Assembly (NCBI GenBank): GCA_037968475.1
Contig: JBBKVO010000019.1
Span: forward strand, 1-64,000
Origin: SB11 sp037968475
GTDB taxonomy: Bacteria; Bacteroidota; Bacteroidia; UBA8524
Length of the DNA stretch: 64,000 nucleotides
Reading direction: 5' to 3'
A program made the position numbers and the translations under genes. The notes below the pieces were generated by a model. The model worked only from the letters and a program-made list of their open reading frames with translations, was not told the DNA's origin and did not search any database. Of the stretch, positions 1 to 8,981 are shown one piece after another (position 1 is the stretch's first letter; every line of letters starts with the position of its first letter).

Positions 1-175
1 CTTCAAGATTAATTCGTATTTTTGTATTAGGTTGCTCATTATTATAATGACTTGGTAATCAATATAATATACTAATTTTTAGTGAAATGGGCAACCTTAT
101 TTATAATGCACTACGGGTATCTTATTAGTATAAAAACACTAGCAGCTCTTTTCTTTTTTATATACAAAACTGCTA
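1..175. other. Intergenic, nothing recognised
   Basis: AT-rich stretch before the first gene. I see no open frame, RNA gene or clear hairpin in it. It may belong to a gene or promoter outside the window. Confidence 0.4.
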
Positions 176-1237
176 CTACCAATTATTTATCTCTTTTCCA
201 TCTTCACCTTTCAGAGTTAAAGCCGATTTGATAAAAACAAGACTATTGGGGGCTTGAGTAAACCTGTTGTATTGCACAAGTGGCGACAAGCTGTATTGTT
301 TTAGTTTTTTTTCATTACCCTCATTTTTTAAATACTCTTGGGTAAAGTATATTTTATCATCAATAGCAGTAAGGTAATCTGTAAATGAGCCTAGCTGCAC
401 CCTTGCCAGTTTATATATATTATATATACACCAACGCCTATATATTTTAGGGTATATAAGGTGGCCTTTGTCTTGTACCAATAGTTGCTTGGCCTTTTGT
501 GCACTTACATCAGGGCGGTAGCGCAGTGCGTCATCAAAAATACCTATATAGGTTTTATAGTGTTTATATAAGCCACTATTCCCTTGTTGCAAAGTTTCAG
601 TTAAGTCGGCAAAATTTTTAATCATATCAACAGGCATACTGTTGTATAATGCAGGAAAAACCAAGGCATTTTGCAGTAACCATTGGTTTAGGTGAATTTC
701 ATTTTTGTTTATAGTAATGTAAATACTTCCCACCAAACGTCCATATTTATCACAAGCATCAGCGGGAGTATTAGCGCTGCAAATAAAAGTGCAGGGTATT
801 TCGCCTCCCTTAGCCTCTTTGCTTAAAAAAGTTAGTAGTTGATATGCCGCAGTTTCTGCCATAGGCTGCCTATACTCAATAGAGTTACTTTCTTGTATCA
901 GGCTTTCATAGTCAAAAACATCTAAATTACCCCTTAGTGTAGGGTGTTTAGTAGGTGTGGGGCCATAAAGTGAGTAGTGAAGTTCGGGGGCATCTACACC
1001 TTGCAAGCGCACCAAAAGTTGGTTGCCCCGTTTTATTATTTTTTGCTTTTTACGTTGATAAGGTACGTAGGCTTCTGTATAAGCAAAAGTTGGTTTATAT
1101 ATTTCTTGGTCATCTGCTTTGTATTCAAAAGCATTATCGCCCAAAGTTATTTTTATTTTCGAAGCATCCGACTCCGATTTTCCGCGTGGCCAAAACTGTT
1201 CCAGCCGTATATCACCGTGTATTTTAAGTAATCCCAT
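176..1237 (-). CDS. Staphylococcal nuclease-like (TNase) domain protein
   Basis: 353 aa. The middle of the protein carries the signatures of the staphylococcal nuclease fold: VRLQGVDAPE at about 76-85 and DKYGRLVGSI at about 163-172, followed by NQWLLQNALV. In the family the catalytic residues are Arg, Glu and Arg; here R77, E85 and R167 sit in the matching places, so nuclease activity is possible. The protein is about twice the usual length, with an N-terminal extension of about 70 residues and a C-terminal extension of about 130 residues that I do not recognise. There is no signal peptide or membrane segment, which suggests a cytoplasmic protein. It is a single gene transcribed toward the window edge; the next gene on the same strand is folP, about 140 bases upstream. 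The natural substrate is unknown. Confidence 0.75.
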   Translation of the reverse strand: MGLLKIHGDIRLEQFWPRGKSESDASKIKITLGDNAFEYKADDQEIYKPTFAYTEAYVPYQRKKQKIIKRGNQLLVRLQGVDAPELHYSLYGPTPTKHPTLRGNLDVFDYESLIQESNSIEYRQPMAETAAYQLLTFLSKEAKGGEIPCTFICSANTPADACDKYGRLVGSIYITINKNEIHLNQWLLQNALVFPALYNSMPVDMIKNFADLTETLQQGNSGLYKHYKTYIGIFDDALRYRPDVSAQKAKQLLVQDKGHLIYPKIYRRWCIYNIYKLARVQLGSFTDYLTAIDDKIYFTQEYLKNEGNEKKLKQYSLSPLVQYNRFTQAPNSLVFIKSALTLKGEDGKEINNW

Positions 1238-1378
1238 AAGCTATGCAATGCGTTTGAATACAATTTTACCGTTACGCCACGTACATTACTACGTAGAAAA
1301 CACCAAATTAGCACCGTGAAATAACGGTATTTTGTATTTTAACAGAAAAAATAGCCCTAATTCAGCCTTAGATTAGAA

Positions 1379-2236
1379 TTACTGCTGCCTATATATATGT
1401 AAAAGGTCTATTATCTCTTTGGCTTCCTTTACATCGTGCACACGCAGTATATGCGCACCATTTTGTAATGCTAGGGTGTTTACAATGGTGGTACCGTTTA
1501 AAGCCTCAGCAGCTTTTATACCCAAGGCTTTGTTTATTAAGCTTTTGCGCGAAAGTCCCGCCAATATTGGTACACCGCATACACTAAAAGCATTCAGGTG
1601 TTTTAGCAGTTGATAATTATGTTCTACGGTTTTGCCAAACCCAAACCCGGGGTCAATAACAATATCGTTGATACCCATATTCCTCAACATAGCAACCTTT
1701 TGGGCTAAATATTCTACCACCTCTTGCACTACATTGGTATACTGCGGGTCTTTTTGCATAGTTTTAGGTGTGCCCTGTTTGTGCATTACTATATATGGCA
1801 CATTGGCTTGGGCTATATAAGGTATCATTTCAGTATCTTCGTCACCTGCCGAAATATCATTCACTATTGCAGCGCCTGCTTCAATACAAGCCTTTGCTAC
1901 ATTTGCCCTAAATGTATCAATTGAGAGTATAGCTTGCGGTAAATGCTTTTTTATATGTGCAATTATTGTTGCAGTGCGTTCTATTTCTTCACTTTCACTT
2001 ATATCAATAGCCCCCGGACGGGTAGAATAACCCCCTATATCTAAAATATCAGCCCCTTCAATCAGCATTTTTTCTGCCCTTGCCAACGCATTATCCACAC
2101 GGTTATATTGCCCCCCATCAAAAAAAGAATCGGGCGTGGCATTCAGTATTCCCATTATTCTTGGGCGGTTTAGCACCAGTAGCTCTCCCTTACAGTTTAG
2201 GGTATATGTGGGCTTTATATTGTTGAGGGTATCCAA
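1379..2236 (-). CDS. folP: Dihydropteroate synthase
   Basis: 285 aa, the usual length. It joins p-aminobenzoate to the pterin diphosphate in folate synthesis and acts in the cytoplasm as a TIM barrel. Diagnostic motifs are IMGILNATPDSF near residue 27, DIGGYSTRPGA near 66, and DPGFGFGKT near 197; the second and third are the pterin and diphosphate binding loops. The ATG at 2236 gives a normal N-terminus. The gene is divergent from the DUF1599 gene, with only 44 bases between the two starts, so their promoters must overlap. folP next to DUF1599 and a DoxX-like gene is an arrangement I recall from many Bacteroidota. Confidence 0.95.
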   Translation of the reverse strand: MDTLNNIKPTYTLNCKGELLVLNRPRIMGILNATPDSFFDGGQYNRVDNALARAEKMLIEGADILDIGGYSTRPGAIDISESEEIERTATIIAHIKKHLPQAILSIDTFRANVAKACIEAGAAIVNDISAGDEDTEMIPYIAQANVPYIVMHKQGTPKTMQKDPQYTNVVQEVVEYLAQKVAMLRNMGINDIVIDPGFGFGKTVEHNYQLLKHLNAFSVCGVPILAGLSRKSLINKALGIKAAEALNGTTIVNTLALQNGAHILRVHDVKEAKEIIDLLHIYRQQ

Positions 2237-2280
2237 ATGTTTATTTATTTTCGACAGGTACTAACTATATTTATACAATT

Positions 2281-2865
2281 TTGCAAAGTAACAGCAACGT
2301 ACAAAACTTTACTAATTTGACTACTACCAGCAGCCAATACAATGAGGCAATAGGCCTGTGCAAAGATATTTTCTTAAAGAAGAATAAAGACTATGGCACG
2401 GCTTGGCGCATACTTAGGCAAACATCTATAACTGATCAGATATTTATAAAAGCCAAACGCATTAAGAGTATCGAAGAAAAAGGTACGCAAAAAATTGACG
2501 AGGGCGTAGGCGGCGAATACGTTGGTATTATTAACTATTGCATTATAGCCCTTATACAAATGGGAATGCAAACCAACGAGGAAACGGAGATAGCCGAAAA
2601 ACAATTAACCGATTTATTTGACGATATTGCAAAAAAGGCAAAGAATTTGATGGAAGATAAAAACCACGACTATGGAGAGGCGTGGCGCGATATGCGAGTG
2701 AGCACATATACTGATTTGATTTTAATGAAACTACTTAGAATAAAACAAATTGAAGATAATATGGGAAAAACCCTTATAAGTGAAGGGGTTGACGCTAATT
2801 TCTTTGATATTATAAACTATTCTATTTTTGCCTTAATAAGACTGAAGGAAAATAACAACCTATGA
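2281..2865 (+). CDS. DUF1599 (Nmad1-like) protein, tandem domain
   Basis: 194 aa made of two copies of one domain. Copy one has KDYGTAWR at about 36-43 and a hydrophobic helix EYVGIINYCIIALIQM. Copy two has DYGEAWR at about 130-136 and NFFDIINYSIFALIRL. The family is DUF1599, linked by others to modified-nucleotide metabolism; no reaction is established. The only plausible start is the TTG at 2281, because no ATG lies in frame before residue 94; the exact start is therefore uncertain. Its stop overlaps the ATG of the DoxX-like gene (ATGA), which argues for one transcript and coupled translation. Confidence 0.8.
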   Translation: MQSNSNVQNFTNLTTTSSQYNEAIGLCKDIFLKKNKDYGTAWRILRQTSITDQIFIKAKRIKSIEEKGTQKIDEGVGGEYVGIINYCIIALIQMGMQTNEETEIAEKQLTDLFDDIAKKAKNLMEDKNHDYGEAWRDMRVSTYTDLILMKLLRIKQIEDNMGKTLISEGVDANFFDIINYSIFALIRLKENNNL

Positions 2866-4070
2866 AAGCTTTAGCCACCATCAGCCGCATATTAGTAGGC
2901 TTACTGTTCATTTTTTCGGGATTTGTAAAAGCAAATGACCCGCTTGGTTTCTCTTATAAATTAGAGGAGTATTATAATGTTTTTGGTCTCGATTTTTTAG
3001 TTAGCAGCGCCTTATTTCAATCCATGTTTATTTGCGTGCTTGAGATAATTTTGGGCTTTGCTGTGCTTATAGGTACACGAATGAAAGTAACATCAAGCTT
3101 TATTTTGGCCATGATTATTTTCTTTTCGTTGCTTACAGGCTTTACCGCTATTAGCAATTGGTTTTTTGAAAACCCCGAAGCTGGTACTACCCAATGGTTT
3201 GCAAGCACTTTTAGCTTTAACCCAAAAAATATTTATTACATGACCGATTGTGGTTGCTTTGGCGAGTTTATAAAACTCACCCCTTGGCAATCGTTCACCA
3301 AAGATTTGATATTACTGGTGCTTATCGTCGTCATATTTATACGTCGTAAGCATACTCGCTCATTGTTTTCGCGCAATATGCAAACCAATATTATAGTATC
3401 GCTATCGGTATTGTTTACCATGTTTACGGTGTATTGCTATATGTACCTACCCATGATAAACTTTTTGTATTGGGATGACGGTAACAACGTAGCCGAATTA
3501 ATGGTTTGCCCACCCGATGCACCAAAAGACAGTGTAGTAATGACTTTTGTTTATAAAGTGGGCGGACAAGAAACCACCTTTTCATACGAAGATATAATGG
3601 CAATGAAAGTACCTGAAGGTGCTGAATTTGTAAAACAAGATAAAATTGTAATTCGTGAGGGATGTAAACCAAAAATTTTAGGCTTTACCTTGTACGATGG
3701 TGATAATGTAGACTATAAAGACAGTATGTTGCAAAACAACGATTTTCAACTATTGGTGGTAGCCTACGATTTAGAACACTCGCGCAAACGAGGCATGAAA
3801 AATATTGCCGAACTTGCTAAAGAGTTTATAGAAAAAGACCACAAAAAGGTGTGGGGATTAACAGGCACAACATTTGAAAGTGCTGAAAAGTACCGCCACG
3901 AGTATGGTTTGATTTTTGACTTTTATAATGTCGACCCTAAAATGGGTAAATCGATGATACGTAGCAATGCGGGACTAATATTGATGAAAGGGCCTGTTGT
4001 TATAAAAACATGGCCTGCCCGTAGCATACCCTCGGCTGAAAAGGTGAGGAAAATAATGGCCAAGAACTAG
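2862..4070 (+). CDS. BT_3928-like DoxX/MauE-family membrane protein
   Basis: 402 aa. The first about 150 residues hold four membrane segments of the DoxX/MauE type, starting with RILVGLLFIFSGFVKANDP and including DCGCFGEFIKLTPWQSF, a Cys-containing loop seen in this family. A fifth membrane segment (about 171-192) leads to a soluble C-terminal domain of about 200 residues that resembles a thioredoxin-like fold but without an obvious CxxC. It begins within the DUF1599 stop codon, so the two are probably co-translated. In relatives tpiA often follows; here an ABC permease does. A redox or quinone-linked role is an inference from the family only. Confidence 0.8.
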   Translation: MKALATISRILVGLLFIFSGFVKANDPLGFSYKLEEYYNVFGLDFLVSSALFQSMFICVLEIILGFAVLIGTRMKVTSSFILAMIIFFSLLTGFTAISNWFFENPEAGTTQWFASTFSFNPKNIYYMTDCGCFGEFIKLTPWQSFTKDLILLVLIVVIFIRRKHTRSLFSRNMQTNIIVSLSVLFTMFTVYCYMYLPMINFLYWDDGNNVAELMVCPPDAPKDSVVMTFVYKVGGQETTFSYEDIMAMKVPEGAEFVKQDKIVIREGCKPKILGFTLYDGDNVDYKDSMLQNNDFQLLVVAYDLEHSRKRGMKNIAELAKEFIEKDHKKVWGLTGTTFESAEKYRHEYGLIFDFYNVDPKMGKSMIRSNAGLILMKGPVVIKTWPARSIPSAEKVRKIMAKN

Positions 4071-4146
4071 TAAACATTGTTCATTGAATATTTATCATTA
4101 AATATTTTTAAAAGATAAATGTTCAATGACATAATGATAAATAGCC

Positions 4147-5199
4147 ATGCTCTCCTTCATTATTAAGAAACTGCTATATGGTCTATTGGTATTATTTGGA
4201 ATAGTACTGCTGGTGTTTATTCTGTTTGCCTGGTTTCCCGACCCTGCTGAGATAATGGCCGGCCAGCGCGATGATATTCTTACCAAAGACGCCATAAAAA
4301 AAGAGTTTGGACTTGATAAAAGTAAAGGGCAACAACTGCTGCTATATATTAACGACCTTTCGCCCCTCTCCTTTCATCAAGCCACTGCCGAAAATGCTGA
4401 GAAATATAATTACAGCACACTATTTACAACAGGGCAAACCGCTGTAGTTATAAAAAAACCTTACTTGCGCCGCTCTTACCAAAGCAAAAAAAAGGTGTCG
4501 GAAATTTTAGCTGAATCTTTTTTGGGCACATTAGTGCTCGCTCTAGCCTCTATAATTATAGCAACCATACTAGGTATTAGCTTGGGGGTATTTGCTGCGC
4601 TAAAACAAGATACTTTTACTGATAGAGGCATATTATTTATTAGCACCATAGGCATATCAATGCCCTCGTTTTTTGCAGCCATAATTATTGCATGGCTGTT
4701 TGGTTATGTGCTTACTGAATATACAGGATTGAATATGACGGGCAGCCTTGTGGATTATGACGCTAACTACAATCGTTTTTTCAACCTAAAAAACCTTATA
4801 CTACCTGCCTTTGCACTAGGCATACGCCCATTAGCCATTATTATACAGCTTACCCGCAGCAGCACTATTGAGGTAATGGGGCAAGACTATATACGCACGG
4901 CCTACGCAAAGGGATTAAGCCACTTTAGGGTAGTATGGGGGCACGCACTAAAAAATGCCTTAAACCCTGTTATTACTTCTATATCGGGGTGGTTTGCTTC
5001 GCTATTGGCAGGTTCATTTTTTGTTGAGTATATTTTTAATTGGCGCGGCGTTGGCAAAGTAACGGTTGATGCACTTGAAAAATCAGACTATCCTGTGGTA
5101 ATGGGTGCAATATTGCTAATAGCTGTTATTTTTATAGTAATAAACATTGTGGTTGATATACTGTATAAGGTTTTAGACCCACGCGTACGCATAAACTAA
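4147..5199 (+). CDS. ABC transporter permease, DppB/OppB family
   Basis: 350 aa inner-membrane permease of the dipeptide/oligopeptide class. A membrane helix occupies about residues 9-27, followed by a periplasmic loop of roughly 90 residues that is longer than in DppB. The remaining five helices follow. The cytoplasmic EAA loop that contacts the ATPase is DYIRTAYAKGLSHF near residue 246. No ATPase, second permease or binding protein lies nearby, which is common for this lone-permease type in Bacteroidota. It is followed after four bases by aroK, so the two may share a transcript. Substrate unknown. Confidence 0.85.
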   Translation: MLSFIIKKLLYGLLVLFGIVLLVFILFAWFPDPAEIMAGQRDDILTKDAIKKEFGLDKSKGQQLLLYINDLSPLSFHQATAENAEKYNYSTLFTTGQTAVVIKKPYLRRSYQSKKKVSEILAESFLGTLVLALASIIIATILGISLGVFAALKQDTFTDRGILFISTIGISMPSFFAAIIIAWLFGYVLTEYTGLNMTGSLVDYDANYNRFFNLKNLILPAFALGIRPLAIIIQLTRSSTIEVMGQDYIRTAYAKGLSHFRVVWGHALKNALNPVITSISGWFASLLAGSFFVEYIFNWRGVGKVTVDALEKSDYPVVMGAILLIAVIFIVINIVVDILYKVLDPRVRIN

Positions 5200-5203
5200 G
5201 CCC

Positions 5204-5704
5204 ATGGTAATTTTTTTAGTTGGATTTATGGGGGCAGGCAAAACAAGCATTGCCCAATTAGTGGCACGTGAATACGGGTATATTTATATAGATACTGACG
5301 AAGAAATAGAAAAAAAGTACGGACAGACCATTAGTACGCTGTTTCAAACCAAAGGCGAAGCAACCTTTAGACAAATAGAAGCCGATATATTACGCTCACT
5401 TATACTTACGCCTAATACCATAATTGCCACTGGGGGTGGCCTACCCTGTTACCATAGTAATATGCAGTGGATGAACCAAGTAGGTATTACTATTTACATA
5501 AAACAAGAAGCTGCGGAGCTGGAAAAACGTCTTGTAGACACTTGGCAGCACCGTCCTTTATTAAACAAAATTGAAAAAAATGGCCTTTTAGGCTATATAA
5601 ACGACTTATTGGAGGTGAGAAAACCTTATTACGAGCAAGCAAAATTTGCAATATTGGGCACTCTTGTGTCGGCGCAAACCGTTATCAACACTGCAATCTT
5701 ATAA
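5204..5704 (+). CDS. aroK: Shikimate kinase
   Basis: 166 aa, typical length. It phosphorylates shikimate with ATP in the chorismate pathway. The Walker A loop is GFMGAGKTS at 7-15, the shikimate-binding DTDEEIE lies near 34-40, and the GGGLPCY loop lies near 79. A lid region with WQHRPLL follows. The ATG at 5204 is only four bases after the permease stop. Confidence 0.93.
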   Translation: MVIFLVGFMGAGKTSIAQLVAREYGYIYIDTDEEIEKKYGQTISTLFQTKGEATFRQIEADILRSLILTPNTIIATGGGLPCYHSNMQWMNQVGITIYIKQEAAELEKRLVDTWQHRPLLNKIEKNGLLGYINDLLEVRKPYYEQAKFAILGTLVSAQTVINTAIL

Positions 5705-5810
5705 TGTGAATAAGTGGCAAACACGCGCCAAACCTGTATATTTTAGTGGATTTAACGGGTAAACACAGTGCTAACAGGCGTTTGCGACGAATTTTTTTTA
5801 CAACTAACTA

Positions 5811-5840
5811 TTGCATCTATCAAATTTTGTATTAAGTTTG
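5811..5840 (+). promoter_or_regulatory. HU gene promoter
   Basis: TTG at 5811-5813 and TAAGTTTG at 5833-5840 are separated by 19 bases, matching the Bacteroidota primary promoter pattern TTG-N17-23-TAnnTTTG. It lies about 40 bases upstream of the HU start codon. Confidence 0.65.
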
Positions 5841-5881
5841 ATTAACCATTTGAAAATAATATAAATTTAATCGTTTAACCT

Positions 5882-6154
5882 ATGAACAAATCAGACTTGA
5901 TTAACTCAATCGCTTCAGAAGCGAGCATTACTAAAGTTCAAGCACAAGCAGCTTTGAACTCATTTTTGGAAAGCACTTCTTCAGCTTTGAAAAAAGGTGA
6001 TAAAGTGATATTAGTTGGATTCGGAACATTTTCAGTAGCTAAACGTGCTGCTCGTACCGGCCGTAACCCTCAAACTGGTAAAGAAATTAAAATAGCTGCT
6101 AAAAAAGTAGTTAAATTTAAACCAGGTTCAGAACTTTCTACAAAAGTGAAGTAA
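5882..6154 (+). CDS. HU-family DNA-binding protein
   Basis: 90 aa, the standard HU length. It is a small dimeric nucleoid protein that bends DNA. The sequence shows the helical N-terminus, GFGTFSVAKRAARTGRNPQT leading into the DNA-binding beta arm (GRNPQTG at 60-66), and a basic C-terminus. The gene stands alone, with a good promoter upstream and an intrinsic terminator downstream, as expected for a strongly expressed single gene. Confidence 0.95.
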   Translation: MNKSDLINSIASEASITKVQAQAALNSFLESTSSALKKGDKVILVGFGTFSVAKRAARTGRNPQTGKEIKIAAKKVVKFKPGSELSTKVK

Positions 6155-6177
6155 TCTGAAATTTAAATTTAAAGAAG

Positions 6178-6208
6178 GTCCTGCTTACATGGTAAGTGGG
6201 ACTTTTTT
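6178..6208 (+). terminator. Intrinsic terminator of the HU gene
   Basis: An 11-bp stem (6178-6188 with 6192-6202, two G-U pairs) closes an ATG loop and is followed by six T. The T run joins directly to the -7 element of the next gene. Confidence 0.8.
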
Positions 6209-6215
6209 ATTTTTG
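6208..6215 (+). promoter_or_regulatory. -7 element of the aminotransferase gene
   Basis: TATTTTTG matches TAnnTTTG and ends only four bases before the ATG at 6220. Transcription would start at or within a few bases of the start codon, suggesting a leaderless or nearly leaderless mRNA. Confidence 0.55.
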
Positions 6216-6219
6216 CACT

Positions 6220-7416
6220 ATGGATAACACTCTTCGTCAACTTTTCTTACAACACATTGCCCAAACATCAGATAGCCCCATGCTGCTTACCATACAAAAA
6301 GCCGAAGGGATATATTTGTATGATAGCGAAGGGAAAAGGTATACCGATTTAATATCAGGCATTGGGGTAAGCAGTTATGGGCACGGCAACCCAAAAATTA
6401 TTTCGGCTATTCAACACCAAGCCGAACAATACCTTCATCTTATGGTATATGGCGAGTATGTGCAGCAACCCCAAGTAACTCTTGCCCAACTACTGTGTAA
6501 GCACTTACCTGAACAACTAAATTGTGTATACTACGTAAACTCCGGCTCTGAAGCTATTGAGGGAGCTATAAAATTAGCCAAACGAGTTACAGGCCGCACA
6601 CAACTACTGGCGGCAAAAAATGCTTATCACGGTTCTACACATGGCGCTCTAAGTCTAATGGACAATGAGTATTTTACTCAAGCCTATCGCCCACTTTTGC
6701 CCAATGTTAATTTTATAGAATATAACAACGCAGCCGATTTAGATAAAATAACTACGCAAGTAGCTGCTGTTGTAATAGAAACTGTGCAAGGTGAAGCAGG
6801 TTATATTACTGCCCAACCTGAATATCTTTTACAGCTACGCCAAAAATGTACGGAAACAGGCACATTACTAATACTTGATGAAATACAATGCGGTATGGGG
6901 CGCACAGGTAGTTTGTTTGCCTTTGAACAATATAGTATTGTACCCGATATTTTGGTATTGGCAAAAGCCTTTGGCGCAGGTATGCCCCTTGGCGCTTTTA
7001 TAGCAGATAATAAATTAATGATGCACTTTACTGAAAACCCGGTTTTGGGGCATATTACTACATTTGGTGGGCACCCTGTTAGCTGTGCAGCAGCACTGGC
7101 CGGTTTAGAGTGGTTGCTTGAAACTGGCATTTATTTAACCGTAAAAGAAAAAGAAGCTATTTTTAGAAATCAGTTGAAACACCCTGCCATAAAAGGTATT
7201 AGTGGCAAAGGTTTAATGCTGGCTATTGATTTGGGCGATGAAGATTTTAATAAGCGCGTTATAAAAACCTGCATAGAAAGCGGTGTAATAACCGATTGGT
7301 TTTTGCATTGCGGATATAAAATGCGCATTGCCCCTCCCCTAATTATCACCACTGATGAGATTATGTTTACTTGCCAAGTGATACTAAATGCTATTGATAC
7401 TGAGTTGAAAAAATAG
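6220..7416 (+). CDS. Class III pyridoxal-phosphate aminotransferase
   Basis: 398 aa from the ATG at 6220. An in-frame GTG at 6196 lies inside the HU terminator and upstream of the -7 element, so it is not a usable start. The fold is that of ornithine, acetylornithine and related aminotransferases. YVNSGSEAIEGAIKLAKR is the cofactor phosphate region, LILDEIQCGMGRTG carries the Asp that holds the pyridine ring, and VLAKAFGAGMPLGA carries the Schiff-base Lys. The family covers many substrates and the context does not show which one is used here. Confidence 0.85.
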   Translation: MDNTLRQLFLQHIAQTSDSPMLLTIQKAEGIYLYDSEGKRYTDLISGIGVSSYGHGNPKIISAIQHQAEQYLHLMVYGEYVQQPQVTLAQLLCKHLPEQLNCVYYVNSGSEAIEGAIKLAKRVTGRTQLLAAKNAYHGSTHGALSLMDNEYFTQAYRPLLPNVNFIEYNNAADLDKITTQVAAVVIETVQGEAGYITAQPEYLLQLRQKCTETGTLLILDEIQCGMGRTGSLFAFEQYSIVPDILVLAKAFGAGMPLGAFIADNKLMMHFTENPVLGHITTFGGHPVSCAAALAGLEWLLETGIYLTVKEKEAIFRNQLKHPAIKGISGKGLMLAIDLGDEDFNKRVIKTCIESGVITDWFLHCGYKMRIAPPLIITTDEIMFTCQVILNAIDTELKK

Positions 7417-7417
7417 G

Positions 7418-7684
7418 TTAACTACCCATTAGTTTTTTCAAATCAACATAGTCGGCATATTTGCTTATGGCATCATCGGGAGCTACTTCAATCCAGCATA
7501 CCTCTCCCAGCATAAAGCGTTTCCATACTTCCACATAAAAATCGTCTACTTTGTATAGGTAGGCTTCCATCCCTCTGTATAAACGCTTGGCTATATAGTA
7601 GCCTTTCTCGCTTACTATAGTGTATCGTTCTATTAGGCTTAGTTTCTTAAACTCTGTATCTGTTATGTAAGTGTTCTTTTCCAT
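7418..7684 (-). CDS. Conserved small protein of unknown function
   Basis: 88 aa, no signal peptide and no membrane segment. It has mixed charge with many aromatic residues (YYIAKRLYRGMEAYLYKVDD), and resembles small uncharacterised Bacteroidota cytoplasmic proteins. It ends one base after the aminotransferase stop and converges with it. I do not recognise the family. Confidence 0.6.
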   Translation of the reverse strand: MEKNTYITDTEFKKLSLIERYTIVSEKGYYIAKRLYRGMEAYLYKVDDFYVEVWKRFMLGEVCWIEVAPDDAISKYADYVDLKKLMGS

Positions 7685-7750
7685 AATGGTGCAATTGGTT
7701 TGATAGTTTAATTGCTAGTGCATTGATATATTGTTGCTTTTTATCACAAG

Positions 7751-8164
7751 TTACTTAAAAATAATCTTTTCTGCCTTATAAGTTTTATCAAATCGCCCAA
7801 ATTCAAACACAACTTTGTATACCACATTTTCACCCTCGTTTGATGTGTATTTGCTGTAACAAAGGTTAACAACATCATCAGGCGCATCAGGCGAAACTTC
7901 TAAAGTATATTTATCTTTAAATTTTTGTATGGTATTGGCAATGGTTTGCAAATTCTTTTTTGTAGCAGCATCTTTCTTTTTGAAATAAGTAAGCGCACTA
8001 TCTACATTTTTTTCTTCAAGAATTTTCATAATAGTTTCACTCACACTTTGCTGTGTACGCATTATTACCACATCATCTTCATTGTAATTTGACCTTTGTG
8101 CAAAAAGTGTTACGGGGAAAATAAGAAGAAGCAAAATAATGGACGCAAAACAATTTCTTTTCAT
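7751..8164 (-). CDS. Small exported protein, unknown function
   Basis: 137 aa with a clear signal peptide (about 1-22, ending at LFAQ). The mature part is about 115 residues, charged, with a helix rich in Lys and Glu (EEKNVDSALTYFKKKDAATK) and a C-terminal stretch likely to form beta strands. It has no lipobox and no T9SS tail, so it is probably periplasmic. No family recognised. Confidence 0.6.
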   Translation of the reverse strand: MKRNCFASIILLLLIFPVTLFAQRSNYNEDDVVIMRTQQSVSETIMKILEEKNVDSALTYFKKKDAATKKNLQTIANTIQKFKDKYTLEVSPDAPDDVVNLCYSKYTSNEGENVVYKVVFEFGRFDKTYKAEKIIFK

Positions 8165-8237
8165 TTCTGTTAAAATATTCTACATCGAATTTAAAAAATA
8201 GGAGGGATAAACCCAAACCTATTTTCTAAAAATGGAC

Positions 8238-8264
8238 TTGTTAACAGTTTAGTAATTATATTTG
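8238..8264 (+). promoter_or_regulatory. Likely promoter of the 151-aa gene
   Basis: TTG at 8238-8240 and TATATTTG at 8257-8264 with a 16-base spacer, one base shorter than the usual range. It lies 27 bases before the ATG at 8291. Confidence 0.45.
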
Positions 8265-8290
8265 TACTGTACTACCCCCTAAAAAAATCC

Positions 8291-8746
8291 ATGAGTAATT
8301 ACCAAAAATTATTTGATGGGCTTATGGCTATTTTGAAAAAAAATGAAGCCAACAACCCCCTTGCCCAAAAATGTCTAAAAGATAGTACTGGGGAATTGGC
8401 CTTTGCCCCACCCAATCTAAAGTCATACACTTCAAAACAAATGGTTTTAGAAATACTAAAACGCACCGATACAGAGGCGTATGCACAGTTGTTACCAATG
8501 TTTATAAGCAATGCCGATGATAATATTCTAATTTGGCATATCGATACTGAAAACGGCAGCTATACCATATATACCGATGTTGATATGAAACAGCTTGTAG
8601 GCATTAAACATATCAATAGAACCCTTACGGATATAAGGAGAAACTATTTTATACAAAAAGAAGCATTGCAAAAGTTGGGCGACAACCCTGTGTATAGTTA
8701 CGAAGAGAAAGAAATTACTTTTATAAAAAAGAAATTACTCACTTGA
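8291..8746 (+). CDS. Conserved hypothetical protein
   Basis: 151 aa, soluble, no signal peptide. It begins with a helix (YQKLFDGLMAILKKNEANNP) and has a beta-rich middle (ILIWHIDTENGSYTIYTDVD). A fair promoter precedes it. The downstream neighbour is a decayed region rather than a gene. No family recognised. Confidence 0.55.
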   Translation: MSNYQKLFDGLMAILKKNEANNPLAQKCLKDSTGELAFAPPNLKSYTSKQMVLEILKRTDTEAYAQLLPMFISNADDNILIWHIDTENGSYTIYTDVDMKQLVGIKHINRTLTDIRRNYFIQKEALQKLGDNPVYSYEEKEITFIKKKLLT

Positions 8747-8981
8747 TGTGTTATTAAAGTGCAATTGACTAGGGCTAGCACTTTACCATCAGAATGCTTA
8801 AAGCTGTAAGCACATCCTAATTATTGAATACATATGCAATGTAGGGGCAATTTTGTGCTCCCAAAAGGGTGCTATCACCTTTTGACTACCGTTGTTTAAC
8901 CCTAAAAACGAATGAAAACTGTATTCATTTTACTGCATTATTCTTTCTTTAGTAAAATTTCATCTGCTTTAATACACTCTA
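8747..8981. other. Intergenic, nothing recognised
   Basis: Stop-rich in all frames; no RNA gene or strong hairpin seen. Together with the degraded gene it forms a gap of about 700 bases without an intact gene. Confidence 0.4.

Noticed and set aside
6196..6219. GTG start for the aminotransferase
   Set aside because: It lies within the terminator stem and upstream of the -7 element.
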